NCBI GenBank assembly: GCA_900544175.1
Contig: UQUN01000022.1
Span: 1-45,729, forward strand
From: an uncultured Alistipes sp.
Lineage (GTDB): Bacteria > Bacteroidota > Bacteroidia > Bacteroidales > UBA932
Direction: 5' to 3'
DNA: 45,729 nucleotides
Position 1 is the stretch's first letter; each line of letters opens with the position of its first letter. Below are positions 1 through 7,638 of this stretch, in pieces. The position numbers were made by a program, and so were the translations under genes. The notes below the pieces were generated by a model. The model had not been told where the DNA came from and did no database searches. It worked only from the letters and a program-made list of their open reading frames with translations.

Positions 1-226
1 ATCAACGCCTGAAGTCTGGCTCGCTTGAAATCAACAGGCCGTTCCCCATTGTGTCGTAATTGAAAATCTACTGATAACAGATGTCGCCCACCAAATCGAT
101 ACCGTAAAATGTGCTGCGCCGTGGTCTGTTTTTTCAGGCCATAACGCGACCGATACATTCAGAACACACTGATTAAAGGAAAGTTAAGCGCAACACCCAT
201 GCCTTATGGTTTAAGGTGGCAAGGGG
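1..226. other. Left edge, no confident gene
   Basis: No gene is supported here. One + strand frame is open from position 3 to a TAA at 57-59 (18 codons) and could be the tail of a gene that begins outside the window, but nothing in it is recognisable. From 60 to 226 I see neither a coding frame nor a strong hairpin. A box TATCTTTG at 227-234 matches the Bacteroidota -7 consensus but has no good -33 element 20 nt upstream. Confidence 0.3.
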
Positions 227-230
227 TATC

Positions 231-262
231 TTTGCGGATAGTCAGAAAATTTTATATTTTTG
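231..262 (+). promoter_or_regulatory. Bacteroidota-type promoter for tdh
   Basis: TTTG at 231-234 is followed after exactly 20 nt by TATTTTTG at 255-262, which fits the Bacteroidota sigma-ABfr consensus (-33 TTTG, -7 TAnnTTTG). Transcription would start near 266-269, about 25 nt before the tdh ATG at 294. Confidence 0.65.
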
Positions 263-293
263 CAGATTAGTACACAATTAAATTTAAAAATAT

Positions 294-1247
294 ATGAAAC
301 GTATATTGGTTGTAGGTGCCGGCGGGCAGATCGGCACCGAGCTTGTGCCTCATCTGCAGAAGCATTACGGAGAAGACAACGTTATTGGAGCCGACCTCAA
401 GGACGAGGCTGTGGCCAAGATCGGGACATATGCAAGGGCCATCAAACTGGATGCCCTCGATCTCAACGCATTCGGAGATGCAGTAAAGGAAAATAGGATT
501 GACGCCATTTTCAATCTCGTGGCTCTTCTGTCCGCAACTGGCGAGAAGAATCCAGAGCTGGCATGGAAGATAAATATGGGTGCTCTCGTGAATTCCCTGA
601 CTCTTGCCAAGGAATTCAAGACAGCGGTGTTCACTCCTAGTTCCATAGGTGCTTTCGGACTCAGTACGCCTCATGACAAGACTCCTCAGGATACGGTGAT
701 GAGGCCTGACACCATCTACGGAGTATGCAAGGTTACCGGCGAGCTTCTGTCCGACTACTATTTCCATCGTTTCGGTGTCGATACAAGGAGTGTGCGTTTT
801 CCCGGCATCATCTCCAACGGCTGCCTGCCCGGTGGCGGTACTACTGACTACGCGGTTGAGGTGTTCTATGAGATACTCAAGACAGGGCACTATACCTGTC
901 CTATCCCGGAGGACTCTTACATGGACATGCTGTACATGCCTGACGCACTGAATGCCGTGACCCAGCTCATGGAGGCCGACCCTTCCAGACTGAAACACCG
1001 CAACAGTTTCAACATCACATGCATGAGTTTCTGTCCTAAGGAGTTGTTCGCCAAGATAAAAGAGCGTATACCCTCTGCCACATTCGACTACAATGTGGAT
1101 CCTGTAAAGGCCGCCATAGCTGATTCATGGCCCAACATGATGGATGACAGTTGTGCCCGCGAGGAGTGGGGCTGGAATCCTCAGTGGCATATCGACGCCA
1201 TGGTGGACGACATGCTCAAGGAGATAGGAGCCAAACTTGGTAAATAA
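294..1247 (+). CDS. tdh: SDR-type L-threonine 3-dehydrogenase (NAD-dependent)
   Basis: Extended short-chain dehydrogenase of 317 aa, probably cytosolic. The N-terminal Rossmann loop GAGGQIG (residues 8-14) binds NAD and the catalytic YxxxK is Y142-K146. The stretch RFPGIIS followed by PGGGTTDYAVE (about 168-189) is typical of the epimerase-like threonine dehydrogenases, which convert L-threonine + NAD+ to 2-amino-3-ketobutyrate. The usual next enzyme, 2-amino-3-ketobutyrate CoA ligase (Kbl), is not in the window. The ATG at 294 sits about 30 nt after a good promoter and directly begins the MKRILVVGAGG strand. It is first in a run of closely spaced + strand genes. A sugar-nucleotide epimerase is the alternative, but the PGGGTTDY signature argues for threonine dehydrogenase. 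Confidence 0.85.
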   Translation: MKRILVVGAGGQIGTELVPHLQKHYGEDNVIGADLKDEAVAKIGTYARAIKLDALDLNAFGDAVKENRIDAIFNLVALLSATGEKNPELAWKINMGALVNSLTLAKEFKTAVFTPSSIGAFGLSTPHDKTPQDTVMRPDTIYGVCKVTGELLSDYYFHRFGVDTRSVRFPGIISNGCLPGGGTTDYAVEVFYEILKTGHYTCPIPEDSYMDMLYMPDALNAVTQLMEADPSRLKHRNSFNITCMSFCPKELFAKIKERIPSATFDYNVDPVKAAIADSWPNMMDDSCAREEWGWNPQWHIDAMVDDMLKEIGAKLGK

Positions 1248-1262
1248 TCAAATCTCAGGTTT

Positions 1263-1907
1263 GTGAAACGGTGTTTTTGCAGAATATTGATGTCGGCGGT
1301 ATTTCTGATGCTTTCTTTCGGAAGTATCGCCGATATTTCTGCCCGCAACCGCAGGGATTTCGTGTTCTGGCAGGGCAGCGAACTCCGGCTTACTTGGGGA
1401 GCCATGCCTTTTGACGCGGTCACGCTGAACAACGGCCTGAGTGCTGACTATCTTTATGGTTACGGGACTATAGCCGGAGAGATAGCCGGCAGCAGGTATT
1501 ACGGTGGTGACGGATATCTGTCAGGGGCAGTGGGCCTGACATATACGTACCGTTTCCGCAAGTGGTTCGAGCTTTCCGGAGTGGTGACATATTCCGGATA
1601 TTACCGCAATTATTTTGACAAGTATACCGGTAGCCTGGCATTCAGGGGCAATGACAATCAGATCTCCCTGATGCCTTATGTACGCTTTGTGTGGGTGCAT
1701 ACCAATCTGGTCAGGCTTTATTCCGGTATCGGCCTTGGAGTCTCCTTCCTGACCGAGACATGGAATAACAGTACTTCCCTGACCTTGCTTCCGGCATTTG
1801 CGGTCACACCCATAGGCATTACTGTCGGAACATTTGTCTACGGCATAGCGGAGGTGTCATTGGGCAATACGGGTATGTTCTCGCTGGGAATCGGATATAA
1901 ATTCTAA
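1263..1907 (+). CDS. Small outer-membrane beta-barrel protein, function unknown
   Basis: Predicted exported protein of 214 aa. A GTG start gives MKR plus a hydrophobic core and a likely signal-peptidase site after ...ISA (about residue 28); an ATG at 1290 would remove the basic n-region, so GTG is preferred. The mature part alternates polar and aromatic/hydrophobic residues in short strands with many Gly/Tyr and ends GIGYKF. A terminal aromatic after a beta strand is the usual signal for outer-membrane barrel assembly. Length and strand pattern suggest an 8-stranded barrel. It lies 15 nt after tdh and 11 nt before a lipoprotein gene. No specific family is recognised. Confidence 0.7.
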   Translation: MKRCFCRILMSAVFLMLSFGSIADISARNRRDFVFWQGSELRLTWGAMPFDAVTLNNGLSADYLYGYGTIAGEIAGSRYYGGDGYLSGAVGLTYTYRFRKWFELSGVVTYSGYYRNYFDKYTGSLAFRGNDNQISLMPYVRFVWVHTNLVRLYSGIGLGVSFLTETWNNSTSLTLLPAFAVTPIGITVGTFVYGIAEVSLGNTGMFSLGIGYKF

Positions 1908-1918
1908 AACCGGAAATC

Positions 1919-2701
1919 ATGAAGAATACGATAAAGATATGGCTGGCGGCAGCTGCTCTTTTGATGGTGGCGGGGTGCAAGGTGGACAGTTCTGAGGAGA
2001 AGTACGTCAATATTGTCGAGGAGGCTTATTACGTCTATTATGTTACCGGAGACTATGTGTTGTCTCCTGTTCTTTCCGTATTGGACCGGGCTCTGAAAGT
2101 AGATATGTACGTGAAGGCCGATCAGTATGGGAGATACGAGTTGGAGGACCGGTATTTTCCTGAGTATAAAGTCCGTCTTTACGATGACAGGTGTATCCTG
2201 GCAGGCGGGATAGGAGAGTTTGTGTTCGACGGCAATTCCATTCTTGACGAAGGTGCTGTCTGGGAATGCACTTTCAACGGGGTTGCCGCTGCTGTGACCT
2301 GCACAGGTCCTGATGCCTGGGATGTGGATGTAGACTTTCAGACAACTGAGCTCAGTTCTCCTTATTCTTTGAATACTATGGAGATGCATGTGGCTCTTGC
2401 TGATTCTTGTGATTATGGCTATGTGTATGAGGTGACTGTTGAGGGCGATTATACCGAGCACACTTCCAGCCGGGAAGGGAATATTGTGGTGGCAGTCGCT
2501 TTCTCTACAGCGGAACCGACGATGGCTGTACTTAGCCACGGGCCATCGTTCCATTTTTTCAACGGTGGATTCGATCTTCATATGGACATATTTGGGGAGA
2601 TGGAGCGTTCTGAGGATATAGAAGTGCGTCTGTCTCCGGCTATGTCCGGTACTGAGGTTACGGTAACCTATATGGGTGAAACAGAATTCTGGAGGGAATG
2701 A
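1919..2701 (+). CDS. Hypothetical lipoprotein
   Basis: Lipoprotein of 260 aa. The signal peptide has a basic start, a hydrophobic stretch and a lipobox ending VAGC with the lipidated Cys at residue 20. The mature protein is acidic and rich in Tyr, Val and Asp, suggesting a beta-sandwich, but no family is recognised. It is 11 nt downstream of the barrel-protein gene and 4 nt upstream of tgt, so it should be cotranscribed with both. The pairing of a barrel protein with a lipoprotein may mean they act together at the outer membrane (inference). Confidence 0.7.
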   Translation: MKNTIKIWLAAAALLMVAGCKVDSSEEKYVNIVEEAYYVYYVTGDYVLSPVLSVLDRALKVDMYVKADQYGRYELEDRYFPEYKVRLYDDRCILAGGIGEFVFDGNSILDEGAVWECTFNGVAAAVTCTGPDAWDVDVDFQTTELSSPYSLNTMEMHVALADSCDYGYVYEVTVEGDYTEHTSSREGNIVVAVAFSTAEPTMAVLSHGPSFHFFNGGFDLHMDIFGEMERSEDIEVRLSPAMSGTEVTVTYMGETEFWRE

Positions 2702-2705
2702 TCTG

Positions 2706-3836
2706 ATGAGATTCACGTTACTGAAGACAGATTCGCGGTCAGATGCCCGCAGGGGCAGGATAGAGACGGACCACGGGACGATAGAGACACCGGTTTTCAT
2801 GCCGGTGGGGACTGTCGGCTCTGTCAAGGGCGTGTACCACCGGGATCTTAAAAGCGATATAGGGGCTCGGATTATCCTGGGCAATACCTACCATCTGTAT
2901 CTGCGTCCAGGACTGGACGTGCTCCGGGAGGCCGGCGGTCTGCACAGTTTTATTGGCTGGGACCGTCCGATACTCACAGACAGCGGTGGATTCCAGGTGT
3001 TTTCTCTGGCCGGCAGCCGTAAACTGACACAGGAAGGCTGTACTTTCCGTTCGCATATCGACGGTTCAGCCCACAGTTTCACACCGGAGAACAATGTGGA
3101 TACCCAGCGTATCATAGGAGCCGATATCGTGATGGCCCTGGATGAGTGTACGCCTGGCGATGCAGACTGGTCTTATGCCAGAAAATCGCTGGACCTTACT
3201 GAGAAATGGCTGGAGGGGGGTATCCGCAGATTTGATTCCACCGAGCCGCTTTACGGATATTCGCAGACATTCTTCCCCATAGTGCAGGGATGCGTGTACC
3301 CCGATCTCAGACGGGAGGCGGCCGAGCATGCCGCATCGTTCGGCCGGGAAGGCTACGCAATAGGCGGCCTGTCCGTAGGGGAACCCACCGACAAGATGTA
3401 CGAGATGATAGAAGTGGTGCATCCGATACTGCCGAAGGACCGTCCAAGATACCTTATGGGAGTAGGAACTCCGGAGAATCTCCTGGAGGGCATCGCCAGG
3501 GGCATAGACATGTTCGACTGCGTAATGCCTACCAGAAACGGCCGTAACGGTATGCTTTTTACCTGGGAAGGCCGGATGAACATGCGCAACAAGAAGTGGG
3601 AGAGGGATTTCTCTCCTATAGACCCCAATGGCACATCGTTTGTGGACACTTGCTATACAAAGGCATATCTGCGTCATCTGTTTACTGCAGGAGAGATGCT
3701 TGCCGCACAGATCGCCAGCGAGCACAATCTTGCGTTCTATATGGATGTGGTGGCGAAGGCTCGGGAGCATATAGAGGCAGGCGACTTCCGCCGTTGGAAG
3801 GACGCAGCGGTAACCAGACTGCAGAACAGACTATAA
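2706..3836 (+). CDS. tgt: tRNA-guanine transglycosylase (queuosine pathway)
   Basis: Queuine tRNA-ribosyltransferase family, 376 aa, a normal family length. It exchanges guanine-34 of GUN-anticodon tRNAs for preQ1. The general acid/base Asp is in TDSGGFQ (D92) and the nucleophile is the FDCV Asp in DMFDCVMPTRNGRNG (D271). Aligning DPNGTSFVDTCYTKAY (306-321) with the classical DPxCxCxxC...AY zinc region puts Gly, Ser and Asp where the three zinc cysteines should be; the histidine of SEHN (H340) remains. The ATG at 2706 is chosen over an upstream in-frame ATG at 2676, which lies inside the preceding gene; it gives MRFTLLKTDS. It is followed after 15 nt by lptF. Confidence 0.95.
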   Translation: MRFTLLKTDSRSDARRGRIETDHGTIETPVFMPVGTVGSVKGVYHRDLKSDIGARIILGNTYHLYLRPGLDVLREAGGLHSFIGWDRPILTDSGGFQVFSLAGSRKLTQEGCTFRSHIDGSAHSFTPENNVDTQRIIGADIVMALDECTPGDADWSYARKSLDLTEKWLEGGIRRFDSTEPLYGYSQTFFPIVQGCVYPDLRREAAEHAASFGREGYAIGGLSVGEPTDKMYEMIEVVHPILPKDRPRYLMGVGTPENLLEGIARGIDMFDCVMPTRNGRNGMLFTWEGRMNMRNKKWERDFSPIDPNGTSFVDTCYTKAYLRHLFTAGEMLAAQIASEHNLAFYMDVVAKAREHIEAGDFRRWKDAAVTRLQNRL

Positions 3837-3851
3837 CCCATAATCGCGGCA

Positions 3852-4952
3852 ATGAATATCAGCACATTCAGAATCAAGTTACTGGACAGGTACATCATCA
3901 GGAAGTTCATCGGTACTTTCTTCGTGGCCCTGCTGTTGATAATCGTTATCGTGATCATTTTCGACATCAGTGAGAAGATAGACGACTTCGTGGACAAGGA
4001 GGCGTCCCTGAGGGCGATAGTGATGGACTACTATCTCAACTTCATCCCGTATTTCATCAACATGTTCAGTCCGCTGTTTGTCTTCATAACCGTGATATTC
4101 TTCACGTCAAAACTGGCCGGCAACAGCGAGATCATAGCCATGCTGTCAGGGGGCGTCAGTTTCGGACGTCTGATGTATCCGTACTTTCTGTCCGCTCTGC
4201 TCATAGCATCCATGAGTCTGTGTCTCAATCTTTTCGTGATTCCGAGAGCCAATGAGAAAAGACTGGCGTTCGAGGAGCAGTACATAAAAGGACAGAAGTT
4301 CTACAATACCAACCGCAACATCCATTATCAGATAGCACCCGGAGAGTTCGTGTACGTCGAGTCCTTCAGTACCTGGAACAACACCGGCTACAAGTTCACT
4401 CTGGAGTCCATCGAGGACAGCAGGATTGTCTCCAAGCTGTCGGCCGAGAGTGCGGCCTGGGACTCCACAACAGGTGGATGGAAACTCAAGAACTATACTC
4501 TGAGAGATTATTCCACGTCGCAGCAGAGCATAACTTTCGGCAAGCAGATGGATACGGTCATAAGCCTTACCATAGATGATTTCTATCGGAGGGAGAATAC
4601 CGTGGAGACGTTGAGCTACAAGGAACTGGAGGAACTCATAGACATGCAGAGGATGAGGGGGGACAGCATGGTCAAGTATTCTCTCATAGAGAAGAACACC
4701 CGTTTTGCCGTTCCGTTTTCGGCCTTTATCCTCACCATGATCGGTGTTTCCCTTTCATCCAAGAAAAGACGCGGCGGCATCGGACTCAATCTCGGTATCG
4801 GCATCGCCCTGAGTTTTTCCTATATCCTCTTCCTGCGCTTCAGCCAGATGTTCGTGATAACGGATACTCTGCCCACCTGGTTCGCCATGTGGCTTCCTAA
4901 TATACTGTATGCCGTAATAGCTGCGGTCCTTTACAGGCTTGCTCCGAAATAA
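3852..4952 (+). CDS. lptF: LptF/LptG (YjgP/YjgQ) family permease
   Basis: Inner-membrane permease of 366 aa. In the Lpt system LptF and LptG sit with the LptB ATPase and extract LPS from the inner membrane. Sequence shows an N-terminal LLDRYIIRKFIGTF start, about three hydrophobic helices in residues 15-125, a central soluble periplasmic domain (about 130-280) and three C-terminal helices with SSKKRRGGIG between them, the standard family layout. Assignment as LptF rather than LptG is by elimination: a second paralogue (7639) lies past alaS. It is 15 nt after tgt and ends just before the alaS promoter. No lptA, lptB or lptC is in the window. Confidence 0.85.
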   Translation: MNISTFRIKLLDRYIIRKFIGTFFVALLLIIVIVIIFDISEKIDDFVDKEASLRAIVMDYYLNFIPYFINMFSPLFVFITVIFFTSKLAGNSEIIAMLSGGVSFGRLMYPYFLSALLIASMSLCLNLFVIPRANEKRLAFEEQYIKGQKFYNTNRNIHYQIAPGEFVYVESFSTWNNTGYKFTLESIEDSRIVSKLSAESAAWDSTTGGWKLKNYTLRDYSTSQQSITFGKQMDTVISLTIDDFYRRENTVETLSYKELEELIDMQRMRGDSMVKYSLIEKNTRFAVPFSAFILTMIGVSLSSKKRRGGIGLNLGIGIALSFSYILFLRFSQMFVITDTLPTWFAMWLPNILYAVIAAVLYRLAPK

Positions 4953-4956
4953 TGAC

Positions 4957-4964
4957 TATATTTG
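4957..4964 (+). promoter_or_regulatory. -7 box upstream of alaS
   Basis: TATATTTG, a full match to TAnnTTTG, begins 4 nt after the lptF stop. Predicted start near 4968-4971, about 20 nt before the alaS ATG. No convincing -33 TTTG lies 19-20 nt upstream, so it may be a modest promoter that adds to read-through from lptF. Confidence 0.45.
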
Positions 4965-4988
4965 CGGATTACTACTGTTAAGTGCGAT

Positions 4989-7616
4989 ATGACATCTAAA
5001 GAGATAAGAAAGCAGTTTCTGGACTTCTTCGCATCGAAGGGTCACAGAATAGTGCCCTCTGCCCCGATGGTGGTGAAGGGGGACCCGACGCTCATGTTCA
5101 CCAATGCCGGCATGAACCAGTTCAAGGACTGGTTTCTCGGCAATACACCAATACTTTATCCGAGGGTGGCGGACAGCCAGAAGTGCCTCAGGGTAAGCGG
5201 AAAGCACAATGACCTCGAGGAGGTCGGCCATGATTCCTACCATCATACCATGTTCGAGATGCTCGGCAACTGGAGTTTCGGAGACTATTTCAAGAAGGAA
5301 GCCATTGCGTGGGCCTGGGAGCTGCTGACGCAGGTCTACAGGCTCGATCCTGAACGTCTCTACGCTACTGTCTGCGAGGGCAGTCCGGAGGATGGTCTGG
5401 GGCCTGACGACGAGGCTCTGGAGATATGGCGTCAGTATCTTCCTGAAGACAGGATACTTTACGGCTGCAGGAAGGACAATTTCTGGGAGATGGGGGATAC
5501 GGGACCTTGCGGTCCCTGCAGCGAGATCCACATCGACCTGCGCGACGAGGCCGACCGCAAGGCTGTACCCGGCCGTGAGCTGGTCAATCAGGGGGACCCG
5601 CTGGTGATAGAGATATGGAACTTGGTCTTCATCCAGTACAACCGCAAGGCTGACGGTACTCTGGAGCAGCTGCCGCACAGGCATGTGGATACCGGCATGG
5701 GTTTCGAACGCCTTGTGATGGCGGTGAACGGCAACAAGAGCAACTACGACGGGGACATGTTCCAGAATATCATAGCTGAGATAGGAAAGATTTCAGGACA
5801 TAAGTACGGGAAGGAATCGGAGGATGTGGACGTGGCGATGAGGGTTGTGGCCGACCATATCAGAGCCATTTCCTTCTCGATAGCCGACGGTCAGCTGCCC
5901 TCCAATGTCAAGGCCGGTTATGTCATCCGCCGTATCCTGCGCCGTGCAGTCCGTTACGGCTATACTTTCCTGGGCCTTAACGAACCGTTCCTGTGCCGTC
6001 TTGTTCCCGTGCTGGTAGAAGTCATGGGCGAGGCCTATCCGGAGCTTGTCAGGCAGCAGGCCCTCATTGAGAATGTGATACGCGAGGAAGAGGAGGCTTT
6101 CCTGCGCACATTGGCCAAGGGTATCGGCCTTATAAACGCCATTATGGAACGCAATGCCGGAACAAGATGCATTTCCGGCAAGGATGCTTTCATCCTCTAC
6201 GATACCTATGGTTTCCCGATCGATCTCAGCGAGCTGATCGCCCGCGAGCACGGCTACTCCATCGACCTGGAGGAGTTCGAAGTGGAGCTGGGCAGGCAGA
6301 AGGCCAGGGCCCGCAACGCCGCAGCAGTGGAGGCCGGGGACTGGGTGATCCTCAATGATACCGACGAACACTCCTTCGTGGGCTACGATCTGCTCGAGAC
6401 AGATGTGCAGATAGTCAAGTACCGCACAGTCAAGACAAAAGGCAAGGAAGTCTATCAGCTTGTATTTGACCGCACTCCCTTCTATGCCGAAAGCGGCGGA
6501 CAGGTGGGTGACTGCGGATACATCGTATCGCCTTCAGGGGAGAAAACCAATATTGTCAATACCGTCAAGGAAAACAACCTGAGCATCCATATAGCCGAGC
6601 GCATACCGTCGGAGCCTGAGGCAGGTTTCCATGCTGTGGTGGATGCCCAGAAACGTCAGGAAACGGCCAACAATCACTCGGCGACCCATCTGCTTCACTA
6701 TGCCCTGCGCTCTGTCCTCGGCACCCACATCGAGCAGAAGGGCTCGTATGTCTGCCCTGCCTACTTCCGCTTCGACTTCTCCCACTACGAGAAGATTCCT
6801 GCTGACAGGCTCCGTGAGGTGGAAAGGATGGTCAACCGCCTGATCCGCTCCGACTTTCCCCGTGAGGAGTTCCGCGATATACCTATCGCCGAGGCCAAGG
6901 CAATGGGGGCAATGGCCCTCTTCGGGGAGAAATACGGAGACAAGGTCCGTGCTGTCCGTTTCGGGGACTCCATCGAGCTTTGCGGCGGTACCCATACTGC
7001 ATCGACAGGCCGTATCGGCATGCTCAAGATAGTCTCAGAATCGGCAGTGGCCGCCGGTGTCCGTCGTATCCAGGCTGTCACAGGAAGCTACGTGGAGGAC
7101 ATAATTGACGGTGTGGAGGACCAGATTGCGGCAGTCCGTTCCTTCTTTGAGAATACCCCCGATGTGATCACAGCCATACGGAAGATGGTGGAGGAGAACG
7201 ACTCGTTCCGCCGTTCCCTTGAGGAAGTGGCCCGCGAGAGAGCCGCTGCCCTCAAAAAGTCATTGACCGAGAAGAGCGAGATGACTCCTTCCGGGGTGCG
7301 TCTGTTCACCTTGTCCGGAATGTATTCGCCCGATATCATCAAGGAAGTGGCTTTCGAACTGCGCAAGGAGAATACCCGTGCGGCCATGGCAGCGGCCTTC
7401 ATGACTCACGAGAACAAGCCGTCGCTGCTGATGATGTACACGGACGATCTGGTGGCCGCAGGGGCGCATGCCGGCAAGGATGTCAAGGCTGCGGCCGCAA
7501 GCATCAAGGGTGGCGGAGGAGGCCAGCCTTTCCTGGCAACGGCCGGAGGCAAGGACCCGGACGGGCTGATGGCAGCTCTTACCGCAATGATAGAGTCAAT
7601 CAACAAGATAGGTTAA
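4989..7616 (+). CDS. alaS: Alanyl-tRNA synthetase
   Basis: Class II synthetase of 875 aa that charges tRNA-Ala. It starts with the family-typical MTSKEIRKQFLDFF; an upstream in-frame TTG at 4962 overlaps the -7 box and is rejected. The order is aminoacylation core (about 1-250), tRNA-recognition helices, editing domain with the zinc-type HSATH (H563, H567) and CGGTH (C665, H669) motifs, then a C-terminal Gly-rich C-Ala domain (GGGGGQPFLATAGG near the end). All editing ligands are present, so mischarged Ser/Gly-tRNA-Ala should be cleared. It is followed after 22 nt by the lptG-fmt fusion. Confidence 0.97.
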   Translation: MTSKEIRKQFLDFFASKGHRIVPSAPMVVKGDPTLMFTNAGMNQFKDWFLGNTPILYPRVADSQKCLRVSGKHNDLEEVGHDSYHHTMFEMLGNWSFGDYFKKEAIAWAWELLTQVYRLDPERLYATVCEGSPEDGLGPDDEALEIWRQYLPEDRILYGCRKDNFWEMGDTGPCGPCSEIHIDLRDEADRKAVPGRELVNQGDPLVIEIWNLVFIQYNRKADGTLEQLPHRHVDTGMGFERLVMAVNGNKSNYDGDMFQNIIAEIGKISGHKYGKESEDVDVAMRVVADHIRAISFSIADGQLPSNVKAGYVIRRILRRAVRYGYTFLGLNEPFLCRLVPVLVEVMGEAYPELVRQQALIENVIREEEEAFLRTLAKGIGLINAIMERNAGTRCISGKDAFILYDTYGFPIDLSELIAREHGYSIDLEEFEVELGRQKARARNAAAVEAGDWVILNDTDEHSFVGYDLLETDVQIVKYRTVKTKGKEVYQLVFDRTPFYAESGGQVGDCGYIVSPSGEKTNIVNTVKENNLSIHIAERIPSEPEAGFHAVVDAQKRQETANNHSATHLLHYALRSVLGTHIEQKGSYVCPAYFRFDFSHYEKIPADRLREVERMVNRLIRSDFPREEFRDIPIAEAKAMGAMALFGEKYGDKVRAVRFGDSIELCGGTHTASTGRIGMLKIVSESAVAAGVRRIQAVTGSYVEDIIDGVEDQIAAVRSFFENTPDVITAIRKMVEENDSFRRSLEEVARERAAALKKSLTEKSEMTPSGVRLFTLSGMYSPDIIKEVAFELRKENTRAAMAAAFMTHENKPSLLMMYTDDLVAAGAHAGKDVKAAAASIKGGGGGQPFLATAGGKDPDGLMAALTAMIESINKIG

Positions 7617-7638
7617 CTCCGGCAATAGGCAGCTCTGA

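Noticed and set aside
267..998. A 243-codon open frame on the minus strand opposite tdh
   Set aside because: It lies wholly antisense to a clear enzyme gene, is rich in His/Arg/Cys with no motif, and has no promoter; it is a coding-bias shadow.
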